Part shown: positions 1 through 7,371 of the stretch, in pieces
Layout: the number at the start of each line of letters is the position of its first letter
Numbering within the stretch: position 1 is the stretch's first letter
Origin: Muribaculaceae bacterium
Lineage (GTDB): Bacteria > Bacteroidota > Bacteroidia > Bacteroidales > Muribaculaceae
Reading direction: 5' to 3'
DNA: 64,000 nt
Assembly (NCBI GenBank): GCA_017427945.1
Contig: JAFRRT010000027.1
Span: 59,357-123,356, forward strand
Program-made: the position numbers and the translations under genes
The notes under the pieces: generated by a model
Seen by the model: the letters and a program-made list of their open reading frames with translations, nothing else
Told to the model about the DNA's origin: nothing
The model's database searches: none

Positions 1-1019
1 TTCAGGCTGTCGGGCTTGACGCCGTTCTTGTTCAAGGCAATCACTTCGAAGGCTTGTGCCGCGGTCAGCGTTACGGTGTTCACCGGGGAGTTGCGCTCGG
101 TGGAATAAGTGATTTCACGCTTGAGGGCGTCGGCCTTGAAATAGTAGTAGGTAGCATCCTTTGTCTCGAGATGCACATCCTTGGCGGGGAGCTGACGAAT
201 TGCCTCAACATAGGTATTCACCTCGAAGTTGATGCAGCACTTGAGTTTGGCACACTGTCCAGCCAAATTCTGCGGGTTGAGGGAAATGTCCTGGAATCGT
301 GCGGCACTGGTTGATACCGACACAAAACCCGACATCCAAGTGGCACAACACAGCGGGCGTCCGCAGGGGCCAATGCCGCCAATGCGTCCAGCCTCCTGTC
401 GTGCGCCAATCTGCTTCATCTCGACACGAATCTTGAAGACATCGGCAAGCACCTTGATGAGCTGCCTGAAGTCCACACGCTCGTCGGCAATGTAATAGAA
501 AATCGCCTTGTTGCCGTCGCCCTGATACTCGACGTCACCGATTTTCATCTTCAGTCCCAGGTCCACAGCAATCTTGCGTGAACGTATCATCGTGTCCTCC
601 TCACGGGCCTTGGCCTGCTCGTAGCGTTCCATGTCGGCGGGTTTTGCCCTCCTGAAGACACGCAGGAACTCGGTATCCTTGCGCAGATTCACACGCTTCA
701 TCTGGTTCTTTACCAGACGTCCCGTGAGTCCCACGCGCCCGATGTCATGTCCCGGATTAGCCTCTACAGCCACCCAATCGCCCTGCTTGAGAGGGATGCG
801 TGCGGTGTTCCTGTAGAACCCCCGTCGGGTGTTCTTGAACAGCACCTCAACAATCTCAAACTCATTGTCGGGGACATCGTCGAGCCAGTTGGTGCTCGTG
901 AGGTTGCAACGCCCCACGTCATTGCCGCAGGCGCAGGAACACGTTCCCGCGTCACACTTCACACAGGAATCAGCGCCCTCGACAACAGGGGCTTGTTGAA
1001 TGTTATTGTTCTCGTCCAT
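1..1019 (-). CDS. ricT: RicT/YaaT-like PSP1-domain protein (3' end beyond window)
   Basis: The frame is open from the ATG at 1019 through the window edge, giving about 339 residues without a stop. The protein has a Cys-rich N-terminus (CVKCDAGTCSCACG), a central GPCGRPLCCATW motif and a later LKCCINFE motif, all typical of the PSP1/RicT family. In Bacillus, RicT works in the RicA-RicF-RicT complex, which carries Fe-S clusters and directs RNase Y processing. Here the gene starts 18 nt after the rny stop, on the same strand, so cotranscription with RNase Y is likely. The functional link to RNase Y in this organism is inferred from that placement. The C-terminus is missing only because the window ends. 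Confidence 0.88.
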   Translation of the reverse strand, partial: MDENNNIQQAPVVEGADSCVKCDAGTCSCACGNDVGRCNLTSTNWLDDVPDNEFEIVEVLFKNTRRGFYRNTARIPLKQGDWVAVEANPGHDIGRVGLTGRLVKNQMKRVNLRKDTEFLRVFRRAKPADMERYEQAKAREEDTMIRSRKIAVDLGLKMKIGDVEYQGDGNKAIFYYIADERVDFRQLIKVLADVFKIRVEMKQIGARQEAGRIGGIGPCGRPLCCATWMSGFVSVSTSAARFQDISLNPQNLAGQCAKLKCCINFEVNTYVEAIRQLPAKDVHLETKDATYYYFKADALKREITYSTERNSPVNTVTLTAAQAFEVIALNKNGVKPDSL

Positions 1020-1037
1020 TGTGGTACGCTCGCCTGA

Positions 1038-2579
1038 TTATTTAGCGTAGCTCACGGCACGTGTCTCGCGGATGACGGTGATGCGCACCTGTCCAGGATA
1101 AGTCATCTCGTCCTGAATCTTCTGTGCGATTTCGTTCGACAGGGTCTCGGTCTCCTCGTCGCTGATCTTGTCGGCTCCGACGATTACCCTGAGTTCGCGA
1201 CCGGCCTGGATTGCATAAGTCTTCACTACGCCAGGATAGGACAAGGCGAGACGTTCCAGATCGTTCAGGCGCTTGATGTAGGCCTCGACAATCTCACGGC
1301 GTGCACCGGGACGGGCACCGCTGATGGCGTCGCAAACCTGAACGATGGGAGCATAGAGGCTCGTGGCTTCTTCCTCATCGTGGTGAGCACCGATGGCGTT
1401 GCAGATGTCAGGTTTCTCCTTGAACTTCTCGGCCAGTTTCATACCCAGCTGAGCATGTGGCAGTTCGGGCTCATCATCGGGTACCTTGCCGATGTCGTGC
1501 AACAGACCTGCGCGGCGTGCCTTCTTGGGGTTCAGGCCCAACTCGCTTGCCATGATGGCGCACAGGTTGGCGGTCTCACGCGAGTGCTGCAAAAGGTTCT
1601 GTCCGTAGCTGGAACGATATTTCATCTTACCGATAAGGCGAATCAGCTCGGGATGCAAGCCGTGGATACCCATATCGATGGCGGTGCGTTTACCGGTCTC
1701 GATAACCTCATCCTCGACCTGACGTTTCACCTTTGCCACAACCTCCTCGATGCGAGCAGGATGGATGCGTCCGTCGCTCACCAGCTGGTGCAACGCCAAT
1801 CGCGCGATTTCGCGCCTGACGGGATCAAATCCCGAGAGGACAATCGCCTCGGGCGTGTCGTCAACAACGATTTCAACACCCGTTGCTGCTTCGAGCGCAC
1901 GGATGTTGCGACCCTCGCGGCCAATGATGCGACCTTTGATTTCGTCATTGTCGATATGGAAAACGGTGACAGCGTTCTCAACAGCCGTCTCGGTAGCCAC
2001 TCGCTGAATGGTCTCAATGATGATGCGCTTTGCCTCCTTGTTGGCGGTCATCTTTGCATCGTCCATGATATCGTTGATATAGCTGGCTGCGTTGGTCTTT
2101 GCCTCGTCCTTGAGGGACTCAATGAGCTTCTCCTTGGCTTCCTCGGCCGAGAGACCACTCACGTGCTCCAGGGTGTCACGCACGCTCTTCTCCATCTTGT
2201 CGAGTTCGCTTTTGCGCTTATCGAGGACAATCATCTGATTATCAACGTTCACCTTGAGGTTATCTACCTCGTTGCGGCGGCGCTGGATTTCGCCCTGCTG
2301 CTGGTTGAGTTGCATCTCACGCTGTTTGAGTTTGGCCTCGCTGGTCTGCACTTTGCTCAAGCGTGCATTGGCCTCTTTCTCGGCCTCGCTCTTGATGGAC
2401 AAACCAACTTCTTTGCCCTTGAGCACTTCATTATTTTTAAGGACCTCAGCCTCAAGTTTTGCTTTCTCGATAATCTCATTTGCCTGCGATTTTGCATTCC
2501 TGCGCGACAGGAACAGGGCAAGTGCGATACCGATTGCCATCGAAAGGATGGCTAAAATAACAGTTACTATGATATTCAT
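1038..2579 (-). CDS. rny: Ribonuclease Y
   Basis: 513 residues, the normal length for RNase Y. An N-terminal transmembrane segment (about 3-24) is followed by a long charged coiled coil (about 30-150). Then comes a KH domain with [15 protein letters not shown], and an HD phosphohydrolase domain with the metal-binding pair in [10 protein letters not shown]. The enzyme is a membrane-anchored endoribonuclease that initiates mRNA decay. It lies downstream of zapA and upstream of ricT on the minus strand. The 211 nt between zapA and this ATG are rich in inverted repeats, so its leader may be structured. The 391-residue reading frame on the opposite strand is a codon-bias shadow. Confidence 0.96.
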   Translation of the reverse strand: MNIIVTVILAILSMAIGIALALFLSRRNAKSQANEIIEKAKLEAEVLKNNEVLKGKEVGLSIKSEAEKEANARLSKVQTSEAKLKQREMQLNQQQGEIQRRRNEVDNLKVNVDNQMIVLDKRKSELDKMEKSVRDTLEHVSGLSAEEAKEKLIESLKDEAKTNAASYINDIMDDAKMTANKEAKRIIIETIQRVATETAVENAVTVFHIDNDEIKGRIIGREGRNIRALEAATGVEIVVDDTPEAIVLSGFDPVRREIARLALHQLVSDGRIHPARIEEVVAKVKRQVEDEVIETGKRTAIDMGIHGLHPELIRLIGKMKYRSSYGQNLLQHSRETANLCAIMASELGLNPKKARRAGLLHDIGKVPDDEPELPHAQLGMKLAEKFKEKPDICNAIGAHHDEEEATSLYAPIVQVCDAISGARPGARREIVEAYIKRLNDLERLALSYPGVVKTYAIQAGRELRVIVGADKISDEETETLSNEIAQKIQDEMTYPGQVRITVIRETRAVSYAK

Positions 2580-2603
2580 TACAAATTATATAATATTAAA
2601 CAA

Positions 2604-2788
2604 ATAGCGCCACATTAGACGGCAGGCATCACGCTGATAATCAGCGTAATTTTGCACAAAGTCTAAAGTGGTGCAGGAACCTAATTTCTATAACAACACG
2701 TTCTTATCACGCCATCACCGCGATGCATTTGTCACATCAAAAACGAGACATCAGCGGCATCCTTTCACATGCCACAGTGATGGCACAA
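2604..2788 (-). ncRNA. Candidate structured RNA or structured rny leader (zapA-rny spacer)
   Basis: Two strong structures fill this spacer. Positions 2607-2620 pair with 2661-2674 (14 nt with a 2-nt internal loop and a single mismatch) around a 7-bp hairpin at 2631-2647. Positions 2711-2718 pair perfectly with 2777-2784 and enclose two smaller hairpins. On the minus strand the two ends could also close (GTGCCA with TGGCGC). In proteobacteria the 6S RNA gene lies beside zapA, so a 6S-like RNA is one possibility; a 5' leader of rny is another. A plus-strand -7 box (TAATTTTG, 2647-2654) leaves the strand open. No family was recognised by sequence. Confidence 0.28.
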
Positions 2789-2790
2789 TC

Positions 2791-3084
2791 TCACTCATCG
2801 CTGCCCAGGAGGGCATCAACTTGTTGATTCAAATCAGTCAGGAAATCATTGACCTCACGGTTTTCACCGTAAGCCTCCAAATAGAGACGAGCAAACTGGA
2901 AAGCAACCCTTGCCAGCACATCACTCGATGTGCTGTTAAAACGGTTCATCCACTTGGTCCACAACGTGTTCACAAGTTCTTCCGCTTTGCGATAGTTCTC
3001 CTCCTCGTCCGGATTTACACTCAGGGCGATTTGGTTAGTATCGGCAAGTTGAATCCATATTTTTCTTTTATTATTGTCGGCCAT
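2791..3084 (-). CDS. zapA: Cell division protein ZapA
   Basis: 97 residues. The N-terminal half has the ZapA pattern (WIQLADTNQIALSVNPDEEE, then YRKAEELVN), followed by a long amphipathic helix ending in DFLTDLNQQVDALL. ZapA binds FtsZ and stabilises the Z ring at mid-cell. It starts 18 nt after the small coiled-coil gene, the usual Bacteroidota arrangement, and is followed by the structured spacer and rny. The family call rests on length, helix pattern and context, since ZapA is weakly conserved. Confidence 0.85.
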   Translation of the reverse strand: MADNNKRKIWIQLADTNQIALSVNPDEEENYRKAEELVNTLWTKWMNRFNSTSSDVLARVAFQFARLYLEAYGENREVNDFLTDLNQQVDALLGSDE

Positions 3085-3102
3085 AACGTTGGTAGAGCCA
3101 TG

Positions 3103-3399
3103 TTAAGCGTTCAATTGTTTGATGCATCGGTCAATGTCCCGCACCATCTTGGCAACCTGTTTCTTGTATCGGGCGACGGCTACCGGATCGGCACTGATTG
3201 AACGTGCCACCCTGAGGAACTCATTGTCAACCTTCAATTGCTCCACTTCCTTTTGAAGTTTTGCTATCTCGAGTTCCTGCCGCTCAACGGTACGCTCCAG
3301 TTCCCTTTTATTGGTCTGGAGGCCAACATAACGCTTGCTCAAGGTATCGACCTTGTGCTTCAGGTTTTGTAGCTTCTCGTTTAACTCCGTTGAAGGCAT
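3103..3399 (-). CDS. Small coiled-coil protein upstream of zapA
   Basis: About 98 residues, starting at the ATG at 3399 (MPSTELNEKLQNLK). The longer frame to 3408 would use ATT and lie almost on the transcription start implied by the -7 box at 3416-3423. Residues about 5-65 form a heptad-rich coiled coil. The C-terminal part is basic and ends in RDIDRCIKQLNA. It has no recognised enzymatic motif. Its position ahead of zapA suggests a division-associated partner, comparable in build to ZapB-like coiled coils, but that role is inferred from position only. Confidence 0.75.
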   Translation of the reverse strand: MPSTELNEKLQNLKHKVDTLSKRYVGLQTNKRELERTVERQELEIAKLQKEVEQLKVDNEFLRVARSISADPVAVARYKKQVAKMVRDIDRCIKQLNA

Positions 3400-3415
3400 A
3401 GTTACCAATTTTTTG

Positions 3416-3423
3416 CAAAATTA
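3416..3423 (-). promoter_or_regulatory. -7 promoter box for the coiled-coil/zapA/rny/ricT operon
   Basis: Reads TAATTTTG on the minus strand, 17 nt upstream of the chosen ATG. It matches the Bacteroidota TAnnTTTG element. No TTTG box is seen at the ideal distance. Confidence 0.55.
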
Positions 3424-3559
3424 CAACAATTTTTGAATAACACGCATCACAACATGCAAATATTTCACATTTTTCCGCCCAGGAAGCGTTATTTAGCGGC
3501 TTTTTCACCGATATCGGCGTTATGTCGAGATGAATTTTCATAAAAATCCCGCCAAAAAA

Positions 3560-3590
3560 TTTGCCAGTTCAAAAAATGGCATTACCTTTG
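3560..3590 (+). promoter_or_regulatory. Promoter of tRNA-Ala
   Basis: TTTG at 3560-3563 and TACCTTTG at 3583-3590 with exactly 19 nt between them. This is a textbook Bacteroidota housekeeping promoter, ending 12 nt before the tRNA. Confidence 0.85.
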
Positions 3591-3602
3591 CATCCGCAAA
3601 TC

Positions 3603-3675
3603 GGGGCATTAGCTCATCTGGTAGAGCGCAACACTGGCAGTGTTGAGGTAAGCGGTTCGAGTCCGCTATGCTCCA
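3603..3675 (+). tRNA. tRNA-Ala (anticodon GGC)
   Basis: 73 nt cloverleaf. The acceptor strands are GGGGCAT and ATGCTCC with one G-T pair. The anticodon stem is CAACA/TGTTG with loop CTGGCAG, giving anticodon GGC. The T loop is TTCGAGT. CCA is not encoded. A strong terminator follows directly. The last 12 nt plus the terminator recur at 5199-5251. Confidence 0.95.
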
Positions 3676-3716
3676 CGTAACAAAAATAAGCGACTGATTT
3701 TCAGTCGCTTATTTTT
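3664..3716 (+). repeat. Direct repeat copy 1: tRNA-Ala 3' end plus terminator
   Basis: 53 nt that match 5199-5251 with five differences. The first 17 nt (CGCTATGCTCCACGTAA) are identical. Two of the differences compensate each other in the terminator stem (T-A here, C-G in the other copy). This is the pattern left at a tRNA attachment site by an integrated element, or by loss of a tandem tRNA copy. Confidence 0.7.
3682..3716 (+). terminator. Terminator after tRNA-Ala
   Basis: AAGCGACTGA and TCAGTCGCTT form a stem flanked by A and T runs, so it can work in both directions. Confidence 0.85.
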
Positions 3717-3882
3717 GTTCTCTACTGTTTCTTTACAATTATCCTCATGAATCGATAGCACAAGCCTGGTGGAAAGCCAAGTGATTATTATTTTGGGAAC
3801 GTTTTTCGGCAGTTAGCATCGGCGGGCTGAAGCACCGCCCGAGCTAAACCACTAAATTACGTTAAATTGACGAGGAATAAGA

Positions 3883-4668
3883 CTAGAGAGCGAGGCGTAA
3901 TCCAAGGCCGCGGTCCGTCCACGTTGGGTAGCTGCCGTCTCGATACGTCACGCGGCAGTAACTGATGAAGGTGCCAAAGCCGCCACCACGGTACACGCGG
4001 ATATAGCCCGTTGAAGGACCGACAGGGTTGGTCTGCGCATAGCTGCTGTAACTGTCAGAGTAGTCCTGGCACCATTCAAACACGTTGCCCGTCATGTCGT
4101 ACAGGCCCAACTCATTAGGAGCTTTAGTGGCAACCGGGTGAGTCGTTGATGTGTGGTTACCATAGTACCACGCCACATCATCAATGTTGTTGCTACCCGA
4201 GTATTTGTAACCATGGCTCTGGTTGCCGCCACGGGCTGCAAACTCCCATTCAGCCTCGGTAGGCAGGCGGAACGTCCTACCTGTCAATTGGTTCAACTTG
4301 GTGATAAACGTCTGGCAATCGTTCCATGAGACCCACTCTACAGGACGCTGAAGGTTAGTGTCGTAATTGTTACGATTACTAAAGTAGCTTGGGTTGCTAC
4401 CCATCACGGCCTGCCACAAGGCCTGCGTCACCTCGGTCTGGCCGATGCAGTAACTCGAGAGCGTCACCTCATGGGCGGGCAGTTCCCATTCAAAGTCATC
4501 ACTTCCCTGTTCGACAGTCGCGCCCATCGTGAAGGTGCCGCCCTCTATCGCCACCATCTTGAACGTCACGCCGTTCACGGTAAAGGTTCCGGTCTGCTTT
4601 TCGGGCTCATCCTGACAGGCCGTCAGTGCCAACAGGCACACAAGCGTTGAATATAGTATCTTTTTCAT
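3883..4668 (-). CDS. SUMF1/FGE-fold lipoprotein
   Basis: 261 residues. A lipoprotein signal peptide ends at LALTAC (Cys18). The rest is one formylglycine-generating-enzyme-type domain: GGTFTMGAT, IGQTEVTQALWQAVMGSNPS, FRLPTEAEWEFAARGG, LGLYDMTGNVFEW and a C-terminal GLGLRLAL. In true FGE the active site carries two Cys in the RGGS(x)nC region. Here the segment reads RGGGFGTFISYC, with only the second Cys kept, so sulfatase activation is unlikely. A surface structural or ligand-binding role is more probable. It is the only clear gene between the two tRNA-Ala 3'-end copies and has two relatives in the window (38531 and 50285). Confidence 0.88.
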   Translation of the reverse strand: MKKILYSTLVCLLALTACQDEPEKQTGTFTVNGVTFKMVAIEGGTFTMGATVEQGSDDFEWELPAHEVTLSSYCIGQTEVTQALWQAVMGSNPSYFSNRNNYDTNLQRPVEWVSWNDCQTFITKLNQLTGRTFRLPTEAEWEFAARGGNQSHGYKYSGSNNIDDVAWYYGNHTSTTHPVATKAPNELGLYDMTGNVFEWCQDYSDSYSSYAQTNPVGPSTGYIRVYRGGGFGTFISYCRVTYRDGSYPTWTDRGLGLRLAL

Positions 4669-4748
4669 TGCGTTATTAGTTTATTTTGTAAAAAATACCA
4701 TTAAAGTATACCCCCAAAAAATATTAGTATACCAGTCTGTAAGCACTG

Positions 4749-4756
4749 CAAAGATA
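4749..4756 (-). promoter_or_regulatory. -7 promoter box for the SUMF1-fold lipoprotein
   Basis: TATCTTTG on the minus strand, 80 nt upstream of the ATG at 4668. No TTTG at the ideal spacing is visible. Confidence 0.5.
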
Positions 4757-4890
4757 CACAAAGTTTCTTGTTCAATGTTCAATTTTTACCAAAACCCAGT
4801 GCCAGCGATATCCCCGAAGTCGCCTTATATATGTATTATGATTTAGACTAACTTTTTATTTATCAACTTTTTAACTACAACAATGACATT

Positions 4891-5024
4891 ATGAGACGAC
4901 TTTTTTGAAATATATCAACTGCGCGGCTCAGCTCATGGCACTGATCGACATCGGGAAGACCATTAAGCGCTGGGCCACCAAAAACGATGACACGAGCAAT
5001 GGCCAGACAGAAAACAAAACTTGA
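4891..5024 (+). pseudogene. Short decayed or frameshifted reading frame
   Basis: The ATG at 4891 reads MRRLF and then hits TGA right after a run of six T (4901-4906). One extra T would join it to the frame ...LKYINCAAQLMALIDIGKTI, which continues to a stop at 5022-5024, about 44 residues in total. An intact 29-residue piece could also start at the ATG at 4935. The product is not recognised. It sits inside the segment bounded by the tRNA-Ala repeats, which fits a remnant of a mobile element. The remainder of 4757-5198 shows no convincing gene; an overlapping 81-residue frame at 4987-5232 runs into the repeat and looks non-coding. Confidence 0.35.
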
Positions 5025-5198
5025 GAACTGGACGGACTCAAGATTACATCATTTTTTTTTGGGGAGTACAGTGATTCCCCCTTTTTACGGGATAACGGGG
5101 CTGTATCCGATACTGACCGAATTGATGGAATTGCTTAACTTGTTGGCAGCCTGTATATTATCGATTCTATGGGTATCAATTCTTCTCGCTCAAAAAAG

Positions 5199-5251
5199 CG
5201 CTATGCTCCACGTAATAAAAACAAGCGACTGAGATTCAGTCGCTTGTTTTT
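5199..5251 (+). repeat. Direct repeat copy 2: tRNA-Ala 3' end plus terminator, without a tRNA
   Basis: Second copy of the 53-nt block of 3664-3716. Upstream of it there is no tRNA body. The hairpin at 5217-5251 is intact, with a compensatory base-pair change, and may terminate transcripts arriving from the dcp side on the minus strand. Confidence 0.7.
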
Positions 5252-5300
5252 ATTTTCCCCAATTATAGTCTTTTAATAATAAGTATGTTACCTTACTTTG

Positions 5301-7346
5301 TCAGGAGGGGGTGATGCCGTCGCGGCGCATCATGGCCTCGATGCCGGGATCGGAGCCACGGAAGCGCTTGTAGAGCGTCATGGGCGCCTCGGTGCCGCCT
5401 CGAGAGAGGACGTTCTCGACCCATGAGCGGGCGGTATCGCGGTTGAAGATGCCTTCCTGCCTGAACTTTTCGAAGGCGTCACACTCAATCACCTCGGCCC
5501 ACTTGTAGCCGTAATAGCCGGCTGCATATCCGCCTGAGAAGATATGTGTGAACTGCGGCGACATGATGCAGCCCTCTACGGGTTCAAATACCCGCACGCT
5601 GCTCATGGCGTCATGCTCAAAGCTGAAGTCATCACCTTCATAGGGCTCGGTGATGCTGTGCCATGCCATATCGATGTAGCCAAAGCCCAACTGACGCACA
5701 CAAGCGTAAGCAGCGCCATATTGCGATGAGGCTATCAACTTGTCAATCAGGCTCTGCGGCACCGGTTCACCAGTCTGGTAATGGCGTGCGAAACTGTCAA
5801 GGAACTCCCGCTCATAGACATAGTTCTCATTGAACTGCGAGGGCACTTCCACAAAGTCACGATAGACGTTGGTACCTGACAGTGTCTGGTACTTGCAGCG
5901 CGACAGCAGCTCATGCAAGGCGTGTCCGAACTCGTGCATGAACGTCTCCACCTCACGCACGGTGAGCAACGAGGGCTTGGAGTCGGTGGGTCGGGTGAAA
6001 TTCATGGTCAAGGTCACAAGCGGACGCACGTCGTTGCCGTTTTCATCGATATACTGCTCACGGAAACTAGTCATCCATGCCCCACTCTGCTTGGTGGCTC
6101 GTGGGAAGAAATCGACGTAGAGCATACCTACCGGACGGCCATCTTCGTCGGTCACGTCATAGACTTCCACCTCGGGGTGGAAAACCTGGGCATCATGATT
6201 GGGAGTGAAACGCAAGCCATACATCCTGGAGGCAAAGCCAAAGACGCCCTTGGTCACCTGCCCCAACTCGAAATAAGGCCTGAGCAATTCATCATTGATC
6301 TCAAACATTGAGTCCTTCTCCTTGTTGCTGTAATAGGCATAGTCCCACGGCATGATGCTCACGGGGTGGCCTTCAATGTTGGAGGCGAAGTCCTCAAGGC
6401 GCTGCATCTCACGGCGTTCCACGGGCAGATAGGCTTCACGCAAACGGTTCAACATGTCATAGACATTGGCAGGCGTCTGAGCCATCGTGTGCTGCAACTT
6501 GTAATCGGCAAAGGTGTTACAGCCCATCAACTGCGCGATTTCCAATCTTGTGTTGGCAATCTCACGCAACACGTCCAGATTGCAGTAATCGCCACTGGTG
6601 CACTGCCTGTTATACATCTTATATAGCTTCTCTCTCAAGTCGCGGCGGGTGCTGTACTTCATGAACGGGATGTAACTGGGAGCATCAAGCGTCACGAGCC
6701 ACTCGTCGCCACGGTCCTTGTCCTTGGCCGCTTGCTTTGCTGCATCGAGCACGCTCTCGGGCAGGCCGTCGAGGTCATCGGCGGTAAGCCACAATTCATA
6801 TCGAGGCGTCTCCTTAAGGGCATTCTGGTCAAACTTCAAAGTCAACTCGGTCAGCCATTTGGTCAACTGGCGATAGCGGTCACGTTCCTCGCCTTGCAAG
6901 TTGGCGCCACTGCGCAAGAATCGGTCATAGGTCTCACGCATGAGCATCCTGTCCTCCACATCATGCTTGTCGCTATCGAAGCTGTCATGCACATGCTTGA
7001 CACGCTGCCACAAGCGCTCGTTGAGCGTGATGCTGTTGAAGTGCCCACTCAGCAATGGAGCCATTTTCTCACTGATGGCAAGCAGTTCATCGTCGGCATT
7101 ACACGAGAGCATGGGGTAAAAAACGCCCAGGACACGGTTCAACATCGAGCCGCAACGGTCCAGTGCCACGATGGTGTTTTCGAAGGTCGCCTCATCTTTA
7201 TTGTCGGCAATGGCGTTTACCTCGGCGTCCTGCTCTTTGATACCCTGCAAGATGGCCGGCTCATAGTCGGCCTTGGTGATACGGTCAAAGGGGACTGCCC
7301 CACCAGTGGTCTTGAAAGGCTTGAAAAAGATATTGTTTTCAATCAT
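5301..7346 (-). CDS. dcp: M3-family peptidyl-dipeptidase / oligopeptidase A type
   Basis: 681 residues, the usual size of the M3 family. The zinc motif HEFGH lies at about 468-472 in ETFMHEFGHALHELLSRC. The downstream glutamate helix and the conserved C-terminal IFSGGYAAGYYGYKW are present. There is no signal peptide, so it should act in the cytoplasm on short peptides. It starts 25 nt after the mutS2 stop on the same strand, so the two genes share the mutS2 promoter. Whether it is a dipeptidyl carboxypeptidase or an oligopeptidase A cannot be settled from motifs alone. Confidence 0.93.
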   Translation of the reverse strand: MIENNIFFKPFKTTGGAVPFDRITKADYEPAILQGIKEQDAEVNAIADNKDEATFENTIVALDRCGSMLNRVLGVFYPMLSCNADDELLAISEKMAPLLSGHFNSITLNERLWQRVKHVHDSFDSDKHDVEDRMLMRETYDRFLRSGANLQGEERDRYRQLTKWLTELTLKFDQNALKETPRYELWLTADDLDGLPESVLDAAKQAAKDKDRGDEWLVTLDAPSYIPFMKYSTRRDLREKLYKMYNRQCTSGDYCNLDVLREIANTRLEIAQLMGCNTFADYKLQHTMAQTPANVYDMLNRLREAYLPVERREMQRLEDFASNIEGHPVSIMPWDYAYYSNKEKDSMFEINDELLRPYFELGQVTKGVFGFASRMYGLRFTPNHDAQVFHPEVEVYDVTDEDGRPVGMLYVDFFPRATKQSGAWMTSFREQYIDENGNDVRPLVTLTMNFTRPTDSKPSLLTVREVETFMHEFGHALHELLSRCKYQTLSGTNVYRDFVEVPSQFNENYVYEREFLDSFARHYQTGEPVPQSLIDKLIASSQYGAAYACVRQLGFGYIDMAWHSITEPYEGDDFSFEHDAMSSVRVFEPVEGCIMSPQFTHIFSGGYAAGYYGYKWAEVIECDAFEKFRQEGIFNRDTARSWVENVLSRGGTEAPMTLYKRFRGSDPGIEAMMRRDGITPS

Positions 7347-7371
7347 ATATTAGTTCGTAGTTTGTTATTTA

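Noticed and set aside
1380-2555. 391-residue open frame on the plus strand across rny
   Set aside because: It is antisense to a clear RNase Y gene and has the composition expected of a codon-bias shadow. The same applies to long antisense frames over mutS2, nadC, nrdJ, the M16 protease and the GH2 gene.
2711-2784. Hammerhead-like string CTGATG near a GTC/GAC stem on the minus strand
   Set aside because: The conserved core (CTGATGA and GAAA at the right places) is incomplete and the stems do not fit a hammerhead topology.
3883-4668. Annotation as a functional formylglycine-generating enzyme / sulfatase activator
   Set aside because: One catalytic cysteine is missing here and both are missing in the 38531 paralogue; no sulfatase gene is in the window.
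4987-5232. 81-residue plus-strand frame
   Set aside because: It runs through the tRNA-Ala 3'-end repeat and terminator and has no protein-like features.
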